Positions 28,701 to 36,851 of a stretch of DNA of 64,000 bases are shown here, one piece after another; position 1 is the first letter of the stretch; the number at the start of each line of letters is the position of its first letter. The stretch comes from Nonomuraea harbinensis (GTDB taxonomy: Bacteria > Actinomycetota > Actinomycetes > Streptosporangiales > Streptosporangiaceae): assembly GCF_019396385.1 (NCBI RefSeq), contig NZ_JAHKRN010000035.1, positions 1 to 64,000 on the forward strand, given 5' to 3'. A program made the translations under genes and the position numbers. Below the pieces are notes generated by a model that made no database searches, was not told the DNA's origin, and was given only the letters and a program-made list of their open reading frames with translations.

Positions 28701-29580
28701 TCACCTCGGCCTGCCCGTCCACCCCGGGCGCCGTGTAGCCGGCCCGCAGCCGGCCGTCGTTGTTGGACGCCGAGCCGAGGATCACCGCGTGGATGACGTC
28801 GCCGTCCGCGAGCGCGTCGGACATGCGCTTGAGCGCGACCGCGCCCGCGCCGCTGCCCATCACCGTGCCGCTCGCCTCGGCGTCGAAGCTGCGCACCCGC
28901 CCGTCGGGCGACATGATGCCGCCCTGCTCGTACAGATAGCCGGACGGCTGGGGGAGCGGCGTGAACGCGCCGCCCGCCACCGCGACGTCGCACTCGTACG
29001 TCAGCAGGCTCTGGCAGGCCAGGTGCACCGAGACCAGCGAGGTGGAGCAGAACGTCTGCACCGACACCGCCGGCCCGCGCAGGCCGAGCTTGTAGGAGAC
29101 CAGCGAGGCCAGTGAGTCGCGCTCGTTGCCGATCGCCGCCAGCAGCGCCCCGCCCGGCTGGTCGGACAGGTGGCGGATGTTCCGCACGATGTAGTCGGGG
29201 AAGCCGCAGCCGCCGAACACCGCGACCTGTCCGGGCACGTCGGTGGGGCAGTAGCCCGCGCTCTCCAGGGCCTCCCACGAGCACTCCAGGAACAACCGGT
29301 GCTGCGGGTCCATCATCTCGGCCTCGCGCGGGTTCACCCCGAAGACGGTGGCGTCGAAGGTGTCCAGGCCCTCCAGCGGGCCGCCGACGCGGACGTAGCG
29401 CGGGTCGGCCAGCATCCCCGGCTCGACCCCGGCGTCCCGCAGCTCCTCGTCGGTGATCGTACGCAGGCCCTTGACTCCGGCGAGCAGGTTGCGCCACAGG
29501 CCGGCGACGTCCGCGGCGCCGGGGAAGCGGCCGGACATGCCGATCAGCGCGACCGCGGAGTCGTAGTCGGTTTCAGTCAT
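25720..29580 (-). CDS. AT-less type I PKS module, KS-(no AT)-KR-ACP
   Basis: A 1286-residue protein. KS ~10-430 keeps the Cys (QTFCSTSL) and both His, though one block reads VECHATGT. The KS-AT linker (DVAFTLQVSRGGFARRRAVV) is present, and so is the post-AT linker (LPTYPFQRRRYWV). Between them there is no GxSxG motif and no HAFH-type motif; the KS-to-post-AT distance is ~200 residues against ~436 in the neighbouring PKS, about 235 fewer. KR ~928-1110 has TGGLGDVG and catalytic S/Y/N; ACP has ELGGHSL near 1243. The start overlaps the upstream PKS stop as ATGA. The module needs an acyltransferase in trans, or it does not extend. No free-standing AT gene is in the window. Confidence 0.94.
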   Translation of the reverse strand: MTETDYDSAVALIGMSGRFPGAADVAGLWRNLLAGVKGLRTITDEELRDAGVEPGMLADPRYVRVGGPLEGLDTFDATVFGVNPREAEMMDPQHRLFLECSWEALESAGYCPTDVPGQVAVFGGCGFPDYIVRNIRHLSDQPGGALLAAIGNERDSLASLVSYKLGLRGPAVSVQTFCSTSLVSVHLACQSLLTYECDVAVAGGAFTPLPQPSGYLYEQGGIMSPDGRVRSFDAEASGTVMGSGAGAVALKRMSDALADGDVIHAVILGSASNNDGRLRAGYTAPGVDGQAEVIESALGVAGVKPETVGYVECHATGTMLGDSIELAAMNRVFTQAGETPCVLGSVKPSLGHLDRASGVTGLMRAALSLKHELLPGTPGYETPNPALATAHDRFTVLKEHRPWPAGPHPRRAGVSSFGLGGTNAHVVLEQAPLRPARPPRPGPHLLVFSAADDSALTALTERLRDHLGTGDGEDLADVAFTLQVSRGGFARRRAVVCRDREDAVAALGDPERWIDGKTQRRNPRVRLVAPDSGVPEEWWAELHAAAGAVLRPGSPQGGPREPGREAALAALAEGLRGIGVNVTDDEDATETVTVAPGDRADGGASDGAGYRAGDGAGAAGWVLGAVARLWQAGAAVDWVKLHGGAGRRVELPTYPFQRRRYWVNPPKDQAQAQVGTGKTFDRARWTYLPGWRQRPLSVAGLDERLREAGPWLVFAAGPHGEALVGRLVEAGAEVTTVRPGDRFEQDDAGDFTVRIGTADDIAELMYSLVAAPRAIVHGFSLAAEEAGPDDDPVAHFAAEQRRGFSSVLALARELIDNTGSAPRAELVLLTPEAVSVAGADLRHPEHATLGALAPSLAQENPRLRCRAVDVGGGLDPAAAAARILAAAVCPYEGPVAIRGDDTWVRHYEQYPIEAPEPDRRPFRDGDTVLITGGLGDVGLVLSRHLASAYGCRLVLTARSELPPREGWDDHLASAPPGDRTARHIRNIRDLEERGATVLAVSADVADEDAMRAVVERAVERFGGIDVVVHGAGVQDGAYFNFAHLMDRRQCDAHLAAKVNGFHVLQKVLGDHCQDRRITLSSIAAVLGGMTLAPYAAANAALDAYVRATRTAGGARWVTVDWDTWNIDPDRVEGHSGAVIDFAMTPAEGVDVFERALSAADRVGHLVISTGSLDSRIAQWVTGDIHEAGEDLDDQERHPRPELNNPYVEPREGTEATLAEIWSRVLAIEPIGALDNFFELGGHSLLAIELTTRIRKTLNASVPVTGLLECPTVRQLAELLDARDEEE

Positions 29581-32500
29581 GAGGTCCTTCCGCTCCTGAG
29601 CATGTTGCGTCGCTGGGCGATGCGGGATCGCTGCTGTTCACGCTCCTCCGCCGGCGGTTCCCCGGACTCCTGGCCCGCGCGGGCCGCCTCGGCGAGCGAG
29701 GCGATGGTGGGCGCCTGGTAGAGGATGTGCGGAGGCAGGTACGACAGCTCCAGCGCCCGCCTGACCTCGGCGATGATCTCCATCCCGAGCAGCGAGTTGC
29801 CGCCCAGCTCGAAGAAGTTGTCGTGCACGCCGACCTGCTCCAGGCCGAGCGCCTCGGACCAGACACCGGCGATGGTCTCCTCGGTGGGCGACTGCGGCTC
29901 CACGTACGCCGTCGACAGGTCGGGTCTCGGGTGCCGCCCGAAGGCGTCCCTGATCTTCTTGACCGTCGCCTGGTGGCTCTCGATGGACGACTTGCGGCTC
30001 ATCGCCACCATCGGGGCGAAGTCCTGCGTGGAGGCCACCACGTGCCGTTCGCCGCTGGCCAGCACCCGCAGCAGCGTCTGCCAGCCCTGGTCGAAGGTGA
30101 GGCCGAAGTTCTCGCGGTACCACTCGAAGTACTGCTTGGAGCCCTCGTCGTAGTTGTCCAGGCCGTCGGTCCAGCCGTTCCAGGTCCACTCGCACCAGTC
30201 GATCGAGGTGACCGCCACGCCGGGCAGGGTCCCGGCCAGGGCGAAGGAGTCCAGGAAGGCGTTGGCCGCGCAGTAGTCGACCTGGCCGGCGCCGCCGCCG
30301 GTGGCCGAGGTGGTGGAGGAGAACAGCGCCAGGAAGTCCACCGGCACCTCGCGCAGCACCCGCGCCAGGGCGAGGGTGCCGCCGACCTTGGGTGCCAGCA
30401 CCCGCTCCATGTCGGCGACGGTCTTGAACTGCATGAGCCCGACCGCGGGCACCCCGGCGCAGTGCAGCACGCCGTTCAGCTCGCCGAACCGCTCGATCGC
30501 GGCGCCGACCGCGCGGCGCACGTCCTCGACCTTGGACACGTCGCCGGCGGCGGTGAGCACCTCGACGCCGGACGCCTCCAGCCGGCGCAGGCCTTCCAGC
30601 CGCCTGCGGACCTCGCCCGCGGTGCTCTCCGCGCTCAGGATGGCGTCCCACTGCTCGCGTGGCGGCACCGGCGTGCGGCCGAGCAGCACCAGCCGCGCCT
30701 GGTACTGCTCGGCCAGCCGTTCGGCCATCGCCAGCCCGATGCCGCCGAGACCGCCGGTCACCAGGTAGACGCCGCCGCGCCGGACGCTCGCCGCCGGGGC
30801 GGCCGCCTCGATCACCGAGGCGTCCAGCGCCTCGTAGTCGGGGATCCAGCGGTGGCCGCCGCGCAGCGCGACGACCTGGTCCTCGGGCTCGGCCCGCAGT
30901 TCGGCCAGCAGAGCGGCGCCGCCGCCGGCGTCGAGGTCGATCAGCCGGGTCCGCACCCTCGGGTACTCCACCGGGATCAGCCGGGTCGGGCCGAGCAGGG
31001 TGCCGCGCTCGGCGTGCACCGCCTCGCCCGCGTGCACCCGGTGGCTACCCGCCGTGACGATGTCCAGCGACCATCCGGGCAGGCCGAGGTCACCGGCCGC
31101 GCGGGCCAGCGCCACCAGCGTGTACAGGCCGCGCCGCAGGCACTCCTCGGTCGGCGGGTCCTCGGGGCGCGGCGCGGCGTCGTCCGCCGTCCACAGGTGC
31201 ACGACCCGCTCGGGGAACCAGTCGCGGCCCGCCAGCTCGCGCAGCGCCGTCAGGGTGTCGTCCGGTGAGCCGGGGCGCAGCCGGAAGCCGTCGGGGCCGC
31301 TCTCGTAGCGCTCGCCCGGCCGCACCAGCACGACCTCGCGGCCCTGCGCCGCCAGGTGGGCCAGCAGCGGCGCGGCCAGCGTGTCGGCGAACCCCTCGTC
31401 GGTGTAGACCAGCCAGCGGGCGGCCTCCTCGGCGCGGGCCGGCCGCGTCGTGGTCTGCCGCCAGGTGGGCAGGTGGATCCAGCGGGTGTCGGGCAGCCTC
31501 GGGTACGCCTTGGCGATGCTCGTCGGATCGCTCTCGTCGAACGCGGGAGTCCCGCTCGCCAGCGCGCTCTCGTCGATGTCGAGCCAGTACTCCTGGTGCT
31601 CGAACGGGTAGGTCGGCAGCGGCACCCGGCCGGGCGACCAGCCCGCGTCGTCGTGCAGCGCGGCCCAGTCGACGGGCACGCCGGTCAGCCAGAGCTTGCC
31701 GACGGCGGTCGCCAGCGCCGCGCCGGCGTCCTGCGGGTCGTTGGCGGCCGGCAGGGTGGTCACGATCAGCGGCCACTGGGCGCGGTCGCAACCGGGGTGG
31801 CCGCGCGTCAGCGCGCCCAGCGACTGCCCGGGACCGATCTCGGCGAGCGCCAGGTCGGCGCCGAGCACGTGGCCGAGCCCCTGGCCGAACTCGACCGTCT
31901 CGCACATGTGCCTGGCCCAGTAGCCGGGGTCGCCCACCAGCTCCGCGGTGGCGAGCTCGCCGGTGACGTTGCTGACGTAGGGCAGCTCGGGCGCGCGCAG
32001 CGTCACGTTCTCCTTGATCCAGGCGGTCAGCTCCTCGGCGAGCGGAGCCAGCATCCGGGAGTGGTACGCGTGCGTGGTCTCCAGCCTGCGGTGGCCGATC
32101 CGCGCCTCCAGCAGCAGCGCAGCCGCCGCCTCCACGGTCTCGGCCGGGCCCGCGAGCACCACCTGTGAGCCGGTGCGCACCGCCACGTCCAGGTCGCGCA
32201 TGATCGGCTCGCCCAGCACGACGCGCAGCCGGCGCTCGTCGGCGGAGATCGCGAGCATCGCGCCCTCGGGCTGCGAGGCGATCAGCCTGGCCCGGTGGGC
32301 GACCAGCCGCACCGCGTCGGACAGGGACATGACACCCGCCAGGCAGGCGGCGACGTACTCGCCGAGGCTGTAGCCGATCATGATCTCCGGCGTCAGTCCC
32401 CAGCGGATCAGCTGCCGCGCCAGCGCGTACTCCGCGACGAAGATGGCCGGCTGCACCAGATGGGCGTCCGTCGTGGACGCCGGCGCGGGAGCGGCCCTGC

Positions 32501-34277
32501 CCAGCAGCCCGGCCAGGTCGCCGGCCGCCCGGTCGCGCTCCGCGGGCACGAACACGTCGGACAGCTGCGCGGCCTCGGTGAACCCGAGCACGGCCAGGCA
32601 CTCGTCCACGTCGGCGCGGAAGGCGGGCTCCTCGGCGTACAGGGAGGCCACCATGCCGGGGTACTGCTCACCCACCCCGGCGATCAGGAAGCCCACCTTC
32701 CTGCCCGTCGTCGCGTCGTTGCGTCCCAGCGGCCCGGCCGGGTCGGCGAGCCGCCCGGCGGCCTCGCCGGTGGAGCCGGCGACCACGAACCGGCGGTGGT
32801 TGAAGACCTTGCGGCCGACCTGCAGCGTGTACGCGACGTCGCCGAGGTCGTCCGGCGCGTCCGCCAGCCGCCCGGCGAGCCTGGCGCACGCCTGCTCGGC
32901 GGCGGCGGCGGACCGCGCCGACAGCGGCAGGATCTGCCAGCGGCGCGACCGGGTGGTGCGCTGGGCGGGCAGGGGCGCCTCGGTGACGATGGCGTGCGCG
33001 TTGGTGCCGCCCATGCCGAGCGAGCTGATACCGGCGATGCGCGGCCGGTCGGGGGTGCGCCGCCAGGGCGTGGTGCCGGCGGTGACCCGGAACGGGCTGT
33101 CGCCGAAGTCGATCTCGGGGTTCGGGGAGCGGTAGTGCAGGGTGCCGGGGATCAGCTCGTTCCGCAGCGACTGGACGACCTTGATCAGGCCGGTCACGCC
33201 GGACGCCCTGTCGAGGTGGCCGACGTTGGGCTTGATCGAGCCGAGCACGCAGTACTGCTTCTCCTTCGTCGGCCCGAAGGCCCTGGTCAGCGCCGCGACC
33301 TCCATGGGGTCGCCGACCTCGGTCGCGGTGCCGTGCGCCTCGACGTAGGAGATGTCGGACGGGTCCACGCCCGCCTTGGCGAGGGCGGCGGAGACGCAGC
33401 GGCGCTGGCCGTCGATGCTGGGCGCCAGGTAGCTGAACTTCATCGCGCCGTCGTTGTTGATGGCCGAGGCGCGGATCACGGCGAGCACGGTGTCGCGGTC
33501 GGCCACCGCGTCCGACAGCCGCTTCAGCGCCACGACCGCCGCTCCGTCGCCGAACATGCTGCCCCGGCCCTCGGCGTCGAAGGTCCGCACGTGCCCGTCG
33601 GGCGACTCCTGCCCGCCTTCCTCCCACAGGTAGCCGGTGCGGTCGGGGATGCGCACGGACACGCCCCCGGCCAGCGCCATGTCGCACTCGCCGCGGCGCA
33701 GGCTCTCGCTCGCCAGGTGCACCGCCACCAGGGACGTGGAGCAGAACGTCTGCACGGTGACGCTCGGCCCGCCGAGGTCCAGCCGGAAGGAGACGTTCGT
33801 GGCCAGCGAGTCCTTGTCGTTGCCGATCATCAGGGCGGAGGTGTCGATGCCCATCGCGAAGGCCCGCAGGCGGGTGAGCAGGTAGCCGCTGATGTTCATG
33901 CCGGCGAAGACGCCCACGGTGCCGCGGCCCTCGGGGGCGGCGTAGCCCGCCGACTCCAGCGCCTCCCACACGCATTCCAGGAAGATGCGCTGCTGCGGGT
34001 CGGCCAGCGTCGCCTCGCGCGGGTTGTAGCCGAAGAACCCGGCGTCGAAGCCCCGCACGTCGTCGAGGACGGGCCGTAGCCGGACGTAGTTGGGTTGCTG
34101 GTAGACCGCGGCGTCGACCCCGGCGGCGGAGAGCTCCTCGTCGGTGAACCGGGTGAAGGACTCCACACCTGTGCTGATGTTGCGCCAGAACGTCTCGACG
34201 TCGGACGCGCCGGGGAAGCGGCCGGCCATGCCGACGATCGCCACGTCTCCCGCGCCCGGTGGTCGGTGCTCATCCAT
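29577..34277 (-). CDS. Modular type I PKS, one module KS-AT-KR-ACP
   Basis: A 1566-residue protein. KS ~10-430 (QTFCSTSL, VEAHGTAT, NVGHLD); AT ~526-826 with GYSLGEY and HAYHS, where the sister ATs have HAFHS; KR ~1168-1370 with TGGLGGIG and catalytic S/Y/N (FSSTTSAT, VDYCAAN); ACP ELGGNSL near 1492. No DH, ER or thioesterase and no recognisable docking helix. The start ATG 34277 has GAGGGG upstream. It lies 43 bases after the exporter permease and overlaps the AT-less PKS by four bases, so the two are co-translated. Its AT is the nearest candidate to load the AT-less module, but that is inference. Confidence 0.95.
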   Translation of the reverse strand: MDEHRPPGAGDVAIVGMAGRFPGASDVETFWRNISTGVESFTRFTDEELSAAGVDAAVYQQPNYVRLRPVLDDVRGFDAGFFGYNPREATLADPQQRIFLECVWEALESAGYAAPEGRGTVGVFAGMNISGYLLTRLRAFAMGIDTSALMIGNDKDSLATNVSFRLDLGGPSVTVQTFCSTSLVAVHLASESLRRGECDMALAGGVSVRIPDRTGYLWEEGGQESPDGHVRTFDAEGRGSMFGDGAAVVALKRLSDAVADRDTVLAVIRASAINNDGAMKFSYLAPSIDGQRRCVSAALAKAGVDPSDISYVEAHGTATEVGDPMEVAALTRAFGPTKEKQYCVLGSIKPNVGHLDRASGVTGLIKVVQSLRNELIPGTLHYRSPNPEIDFGDSPFRVTAGTTPWRRTPDRPRIAGISSLGMGGTNAHAIVTEAPLPAQRTTRSRRWQILPLSARSAAAAEQACARLAGRLADAPDDLGDVAYTLQVGRKVFNHRRFVVAGSTGEAAGRLADPAGPLGRNDATTGRKVGFLIAGVGEQYPGMVASLYAEEPAFRADVDECLAVLGFTEAAQLSDVFVPAERDRAAGDLAGLLGRAAPAPASTTDAHLVQPAIFVAEYALARQLIRWGLTPEIMIGYSLGEYVAACLAGVMSLSDAVRLVAHRARLIASQPEGAMLAISADERRLRVVLGEPIMRDLDVAVRTGSQVVLAGPAETVEAAAALLLEARIGHRRLETTHAYHSRMLAPLAEELTAWIKENVTLRAPELPYVSNVTGELATAELVGDPGYWARHMCETVEFGQGLGHVLGADLALAEIGPGQSLGALTRGHPGCDRAQWPLIVTTLPAANDPQDAGAALATAVGKLWLTGVPVDWAALHDDAGWSPGRVPLPTYPFEHQEYWLDIDESALASGTPAFDESDPTSIAKAYPRLPDTRWIHLPTWRQTTTRPARAEEAARWLVYTDEGFADTLAAPLLAHLAAQGREVVLVRPGERYESGPDGFRLRPGSPDDTLTALRELAGRDWFPERVVHLWTADDAAPRPEDPPTEECLRRGLYTLVALARAAGDLGLPGWSLDIVTAGSHRVHAGEAVHAERGTLLGPTRLIPVEYPRVRTRLIDLDAGGGAALLAELRAEPEDQVVALRGGHRWIPDYEALDASVIEAAAPAASVRRGGVYLVTGGLGGIGLAMAERLAEQYQARLVLLGRTPVPPREQWDAILSAESTAGEVRRRLEGLRRLEASGVEVLTAAGDVSKVEDVRRAVGAAIERFGELNGVLHCAGVPAVGLMQFKTVADMERVLAPKVGGTLALARVLREVPVDFLALFSSTTSATGGGAGQVDYCAANAFLDSFALAGTLPGVAVTSIDWCEWTWNGWTDGLDNYDEGSKQYFEWYRENFGLTFDQGWQTLLRVLASGERHVVASTQDFAPMVAMSRKSSIESHQATVKKIRDAFGRHPRPDLSTAYVEPQSPTEETIAGVWSEALGLEQVGVHDNFFELGGNSLLGMEIIAEVRRALELSYLPPHILYQAPTIASLAEAARAGQESGEPPAEEREQQRSRIAQRRNMLRSGRTS

Positions 34278-34320
34278 TCGACGTGCCCCTCTTCACTGAA
34301 GTCGCCATTGCTTACTCGCC

Positions 34321-35106
34321 TCAGATCAGCCCGCCGCGGCCCCAGCCGCGGGCCAGCCGCCGGGCCGCGAACGCGCCCGCCGCCAGGCCGATCGCCAGCA
34401 GGATCGCGGCGGACGGCAGCATGCCCGCCAGGTCGCCGCGCACCGCGGCCTGCATCAGGGTCAGCGCCCAGTAGCCGGGCGAGGCCGGCGCCACGAGCTG
34501 CGCCCACTCGGGCATCAGGCTCAGCGGCACCAGGGCGCCGCCCAGGGAGCTGAGCGTCAGCGCGCCCACGTCGCAGATCACGCTGAGCTCGCCGTGGCTG
34601 CGCACGATCGCGGCGAGCAGCGCGCCGAGCGCGAGCAGCGCGAAGGCCCAGATCAGGATCGCCGCCAGCACGTAGTGCGGCGCGCTGGGCACGGGCAGCC
34701 CGATGACCAGGCACCCGTACGTCAGCAGCAGCACCTGCTGCACCACCATGATCGCGAAGATCGGCAGGATCTTGCCCACCAGCAGCTCGGCGGCCGCGGC
34801 CCGGCTCACGCGCAGCCTGTCCCAGGTGCGCCAGGTGCGCTCAGACAGGATCGCGTTGCCGGCCAGCGAGATCGCGAACACCGAGAACATCACCATGAGT
34901 CCGGTGGACACCTGGGTGGCGCCCCCGTCGACCGCCCGCACGTACAGGGGCTTGAGCACCAGCATGAGGACCATCGGCATGACCACGTAGCTGATCGCCT
35001 GGCCCGGGTCGCGCAGCCGGATGATCGTGTTGTGCCTGGCCATCGCGGAGATCCGGTAGAGCGCGTCGAACGCGCCCGCCGGGCGCGGCACGCTGTCAAC
35101 AAGCAT
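34321..35106 (-). CDS. ABC-2 type exporter permease
   Basis: A 261-residue membrane protein with about six hydrophobic segments, of the ABC-2 (DrrB/NodJ-like) family. It pairs with the ATPase encoded just upstream, which it overlaps by 11 bases, and precedes the two leftward PKS genes. It probably exports the polyketide and gives self-resistance, by analogy with DrrAB. Confidence 0.9.
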   Translation of the reverse strand: MLVDSVPRPAGAFDALYRISAMARHNTIIRLRDPGQAISYVVMPMVLMLVLKPLYVRAVDGGATQVSTGLMVMFSVFAISLAGNAILSERTWRTWDRLRVSRAAAAELLVGKILPIFAIMVVQQVLLLTYGCLVIGLPVPSAPHYVLAAILIWAFALLALGALLAAIVRSHGELSVICDVGALTLSSLGGALVPLSLMPEWAQLVAPASPGYWALTLMQAAVRGDLAGMLPSAAILLAIGLAAGAFAARRLARGWGRGGLI

Positions 35107-35932
35107 CGTGGACCGCCAGGGATCTGTAGAGGTCGTCGAGGGACGGGTGGCGCACGTCGACCGAGCTGATCGGGCGGTCGAGGCGGCCGAGCAGCTCGAT
35201 CAGCGTCGCCGTGGGCTGGGTGGTGGAGACGGAGATCTCCTCCTCGTCCTCCAGCGTCACCCGGACCTCGCCCGGCAGGTCCTTGGCCAGGTCCTCGTAG
35301 GTGCCCCTGGCGATGACCCGGCCGTTCTGCGCGACCGCGATCGTCGCCTGCAGCTCGGTCAGCTCGGGGAGGTAGTGGGTGGTGTAGACGACCGCCGCGC
35401 CCTCACCCGCGCGCTGCTTGACCACGTCGAGCATGGCCTGCCGCGTCTCCAGGTCGGCGCCCGCGGTCGGCTCGTCGAGCAGCAGCAGGGCCGGCCGGTG
35501 CACGAGCGCGGTCGCGGCCTGGGTGCGCCGCTGCTGGCCGCCGGAGAGCTTCCCGGTCCGCCTGTCCATGATCTCCGAGAGCCGCAGGATGCCGGCGAGG
35601 TCGTCGATGGCCGCGCTCAGCGCCGCCGGCCTCAGCCCGGCGAGCCTGCCGAACAGCTCCAGGTGCTCGCGCACCGTGACGGAGGGATAGAGGGCGATGT
35701 GCTGGGGTGCGACGCCGACCTGGCCGCGCGTGGCGGACGGCGGTTTACCGTCAATGGTCACGTGTCCGCTGTCGGGGCGGATCAAATCGGAGACGATTTC
35801 CACAAAGGTCGTCTTGCCCGCACCATTGTGCCCGACCAGTCCCACGATTTCACCGGCTGCCACATTCAGTGTGAATCCGTCGAGGGCTTGCACCGTGCCG
35901 TACCGCTTGACGAGATCGGTTACCACCAGCAA
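35096..35932 (-). CDS. ABC exporter ATPase (DrrA-like)
   Basis: A 278-residue nucleotide-binding subunit with Walker A GHNGAGKTT near residues 35-43, signature LSGGQQRR and Walker B LLLLDEPTAGAD. The start is TTG at 35932, backed by a strong AGGAGG (complement of 35940-35945) seven bases away; no better start lies in frame. First gene of the leftward operon with the permease, two PKS genes and the acyl-CoA dehydrogenase. Confidence 0.93.
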   Translation of the reverse strand: MLVVTDLVKRYGTVQALDGFTLNVAAGEIVGLVGHNGAGKTTFVEIVSDLIRPDSGHVTIDGKPPSATRGQVGVAPQHIALYPSVTVREHLELFGRLAGLRPAALSAAIDDLAGILRLSEIMDRRTGKLSGGQQRRTQAATALVHRPALLLLDEPTAGADLETRQAMLDVVKQRAGEGAAVVYTTHYLPELTELQATIAVAQNGRVIARGTYEDLAKDLPGEVRVTLEDEEEISVSTTQPTATLIELLGRLDRPISSVDVRHPSLDDLYRSLAVHDAC

Positions 35933-36113
35933 TGTGTCACCTCCTCAGATGCCACACCATTAGGATTTGAATAATCCGATATACGCGATCGCCGGATGTT
36001 CCCTCTCACGATAGCCACGAACGCGGGCATGGCCGGTGGCAACAAGTTGCCGCAAAAAGCGGTCAACGGCCGTCGATTCCGGCCCGGCATCCTTACTGAC
36101 TAATCTGACAAAT
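35933..36113. promoter_or_regulatory. Divergent intergenic region between exporter operon and kinase
   Basis: A 181-base spacer, locally AT-richer than its surroundings around 35970-35995, which should hold both promoters. An imperfect inverted repeat (GTTGCCGC, AAAAA, GCGGTCAAC) lies at 36046-36067. No strong -35/-10 pair was found for the leftward operon. Confidence 0.45.
36101..36106 (+). promoter_or_regulatory. Probable -10 element for a leaderless kinase mRNA
   Basis: TAATCT fits the TANNNT -10 pattern and ends seven bases before ATG 36114, so transcription would begin at or next to the start codon. No ribosome site precedes the ATG. No clear -35 is visible. Confidence 0.45.
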
Positions 36114-36851
36114 ATGCGTGTGGGCACCCTGATCGCATCCGGGCACGACTGCCTCGTCTTCGAGGCGGGCGCGGGCAAGGTCGTCAAGCGTTCCAGGCAC
36201 GGACGCAGCCTGGAGCAGGAGGCGTCGATCATGCGCCACGCCCGCAGGAACGGGATCCCGACGCCCGAGGTCTTCGACGCCGACGGGCCCGACCTGCTGA
36301 TGGAGCGCCTGGAGGGCCCGAGCCTGAGGGAGACGGCGCTGCGGCGCCCCGACCGTCTCGCGTCGTACGGCCGGCTCCTCGCCGAGCTGCTGCGCACGGT
36401 GGCGCGGGTGCGCGCGCCCGGCTGGCTCCAGGGCGCCGGGGGCTGCCCCGGCAACCGGCTGCTCCACCTGGACCTGCATCCCGCCAACGTCATCGTCACC
36501 GCCGCCGGGCCGCGCATCGTCGACTGGGCCAACGCCGCCAGGGGAGCGCCGGGCGCCGACGTCGCCTGCACCTGGCTCATCCTCGCCACCACCGCCGTGC
36601 CCGAGGCGCCGGTGCCGAACTGGCAGGAGATCATGCTCGGCGCGTTCCTGGACGCCGTCGACGTCGCCGCCGCGCGGCCGTACCTGCGCGTGACCGCCGC
36701 CCGATGGCGCGCGGACCGCGCCATCGAGCCGGCGGAGCAGGCCGAGATCGACGCCTTCCTGTCCGGCGGGAAGCTCTGGGCCGAGGGAGGGAACAGGATG
36801 AACGAGCAGCCAGAGGCGCCCGCCCGCTACGAGAAGGCCCGGGGCACGTGA
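36114..36851 (+). CDS. Aminoglycoside-phosphotransferase-like small-molecule kinase
   Basis: A 245-residue protein-kinase-like fold: catalytic loop LLHLDLHPANVIV and metal-binding segment IVDWANA, with an N-terminal lobe (HDCLVFEAGAGKVVKR). APH-family enzymes phosphorylate antibiotics, sugars or other small molecules. The start at 36114 is preferred over an in-frame ATG at 36036 because the family homology begins there and a -10-like element sits just upstream. It is divergent from the exporter operon, and its end overlaps the next gene as GTGA. Modification of the cluster product or self-protection is possible. Membership of the PKS cluster is inferred from position only. Confidence 0.8.
   Translation: MRVGTLIASGHDCLVFEAGAGKVVKRSRHGRSLEQEASIMRHARRNGIPTPEVFDADGPDLLMERLEGPSLRETALRRPDRLASYGRLLAELLRTVARVRAPGWLQGAGGCPGNRLLHLDLHPANVIVTAAGPRIVDWANAARGAPGADVACTWLILATTAVPEAPVPNWQEIMLGAFLDAVDVAAARPYLRVTAARWRADRAIEPAEQAEIDAFLSGGKLWAEGGNRMNEQPEAPARYEKARGT

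Noticed and set aside
36036..36113. Longer start for the APH-like kinase
   Set aside because: The added residues resemble no family N-terminus and cover an inverted repeat and a -10-like box.
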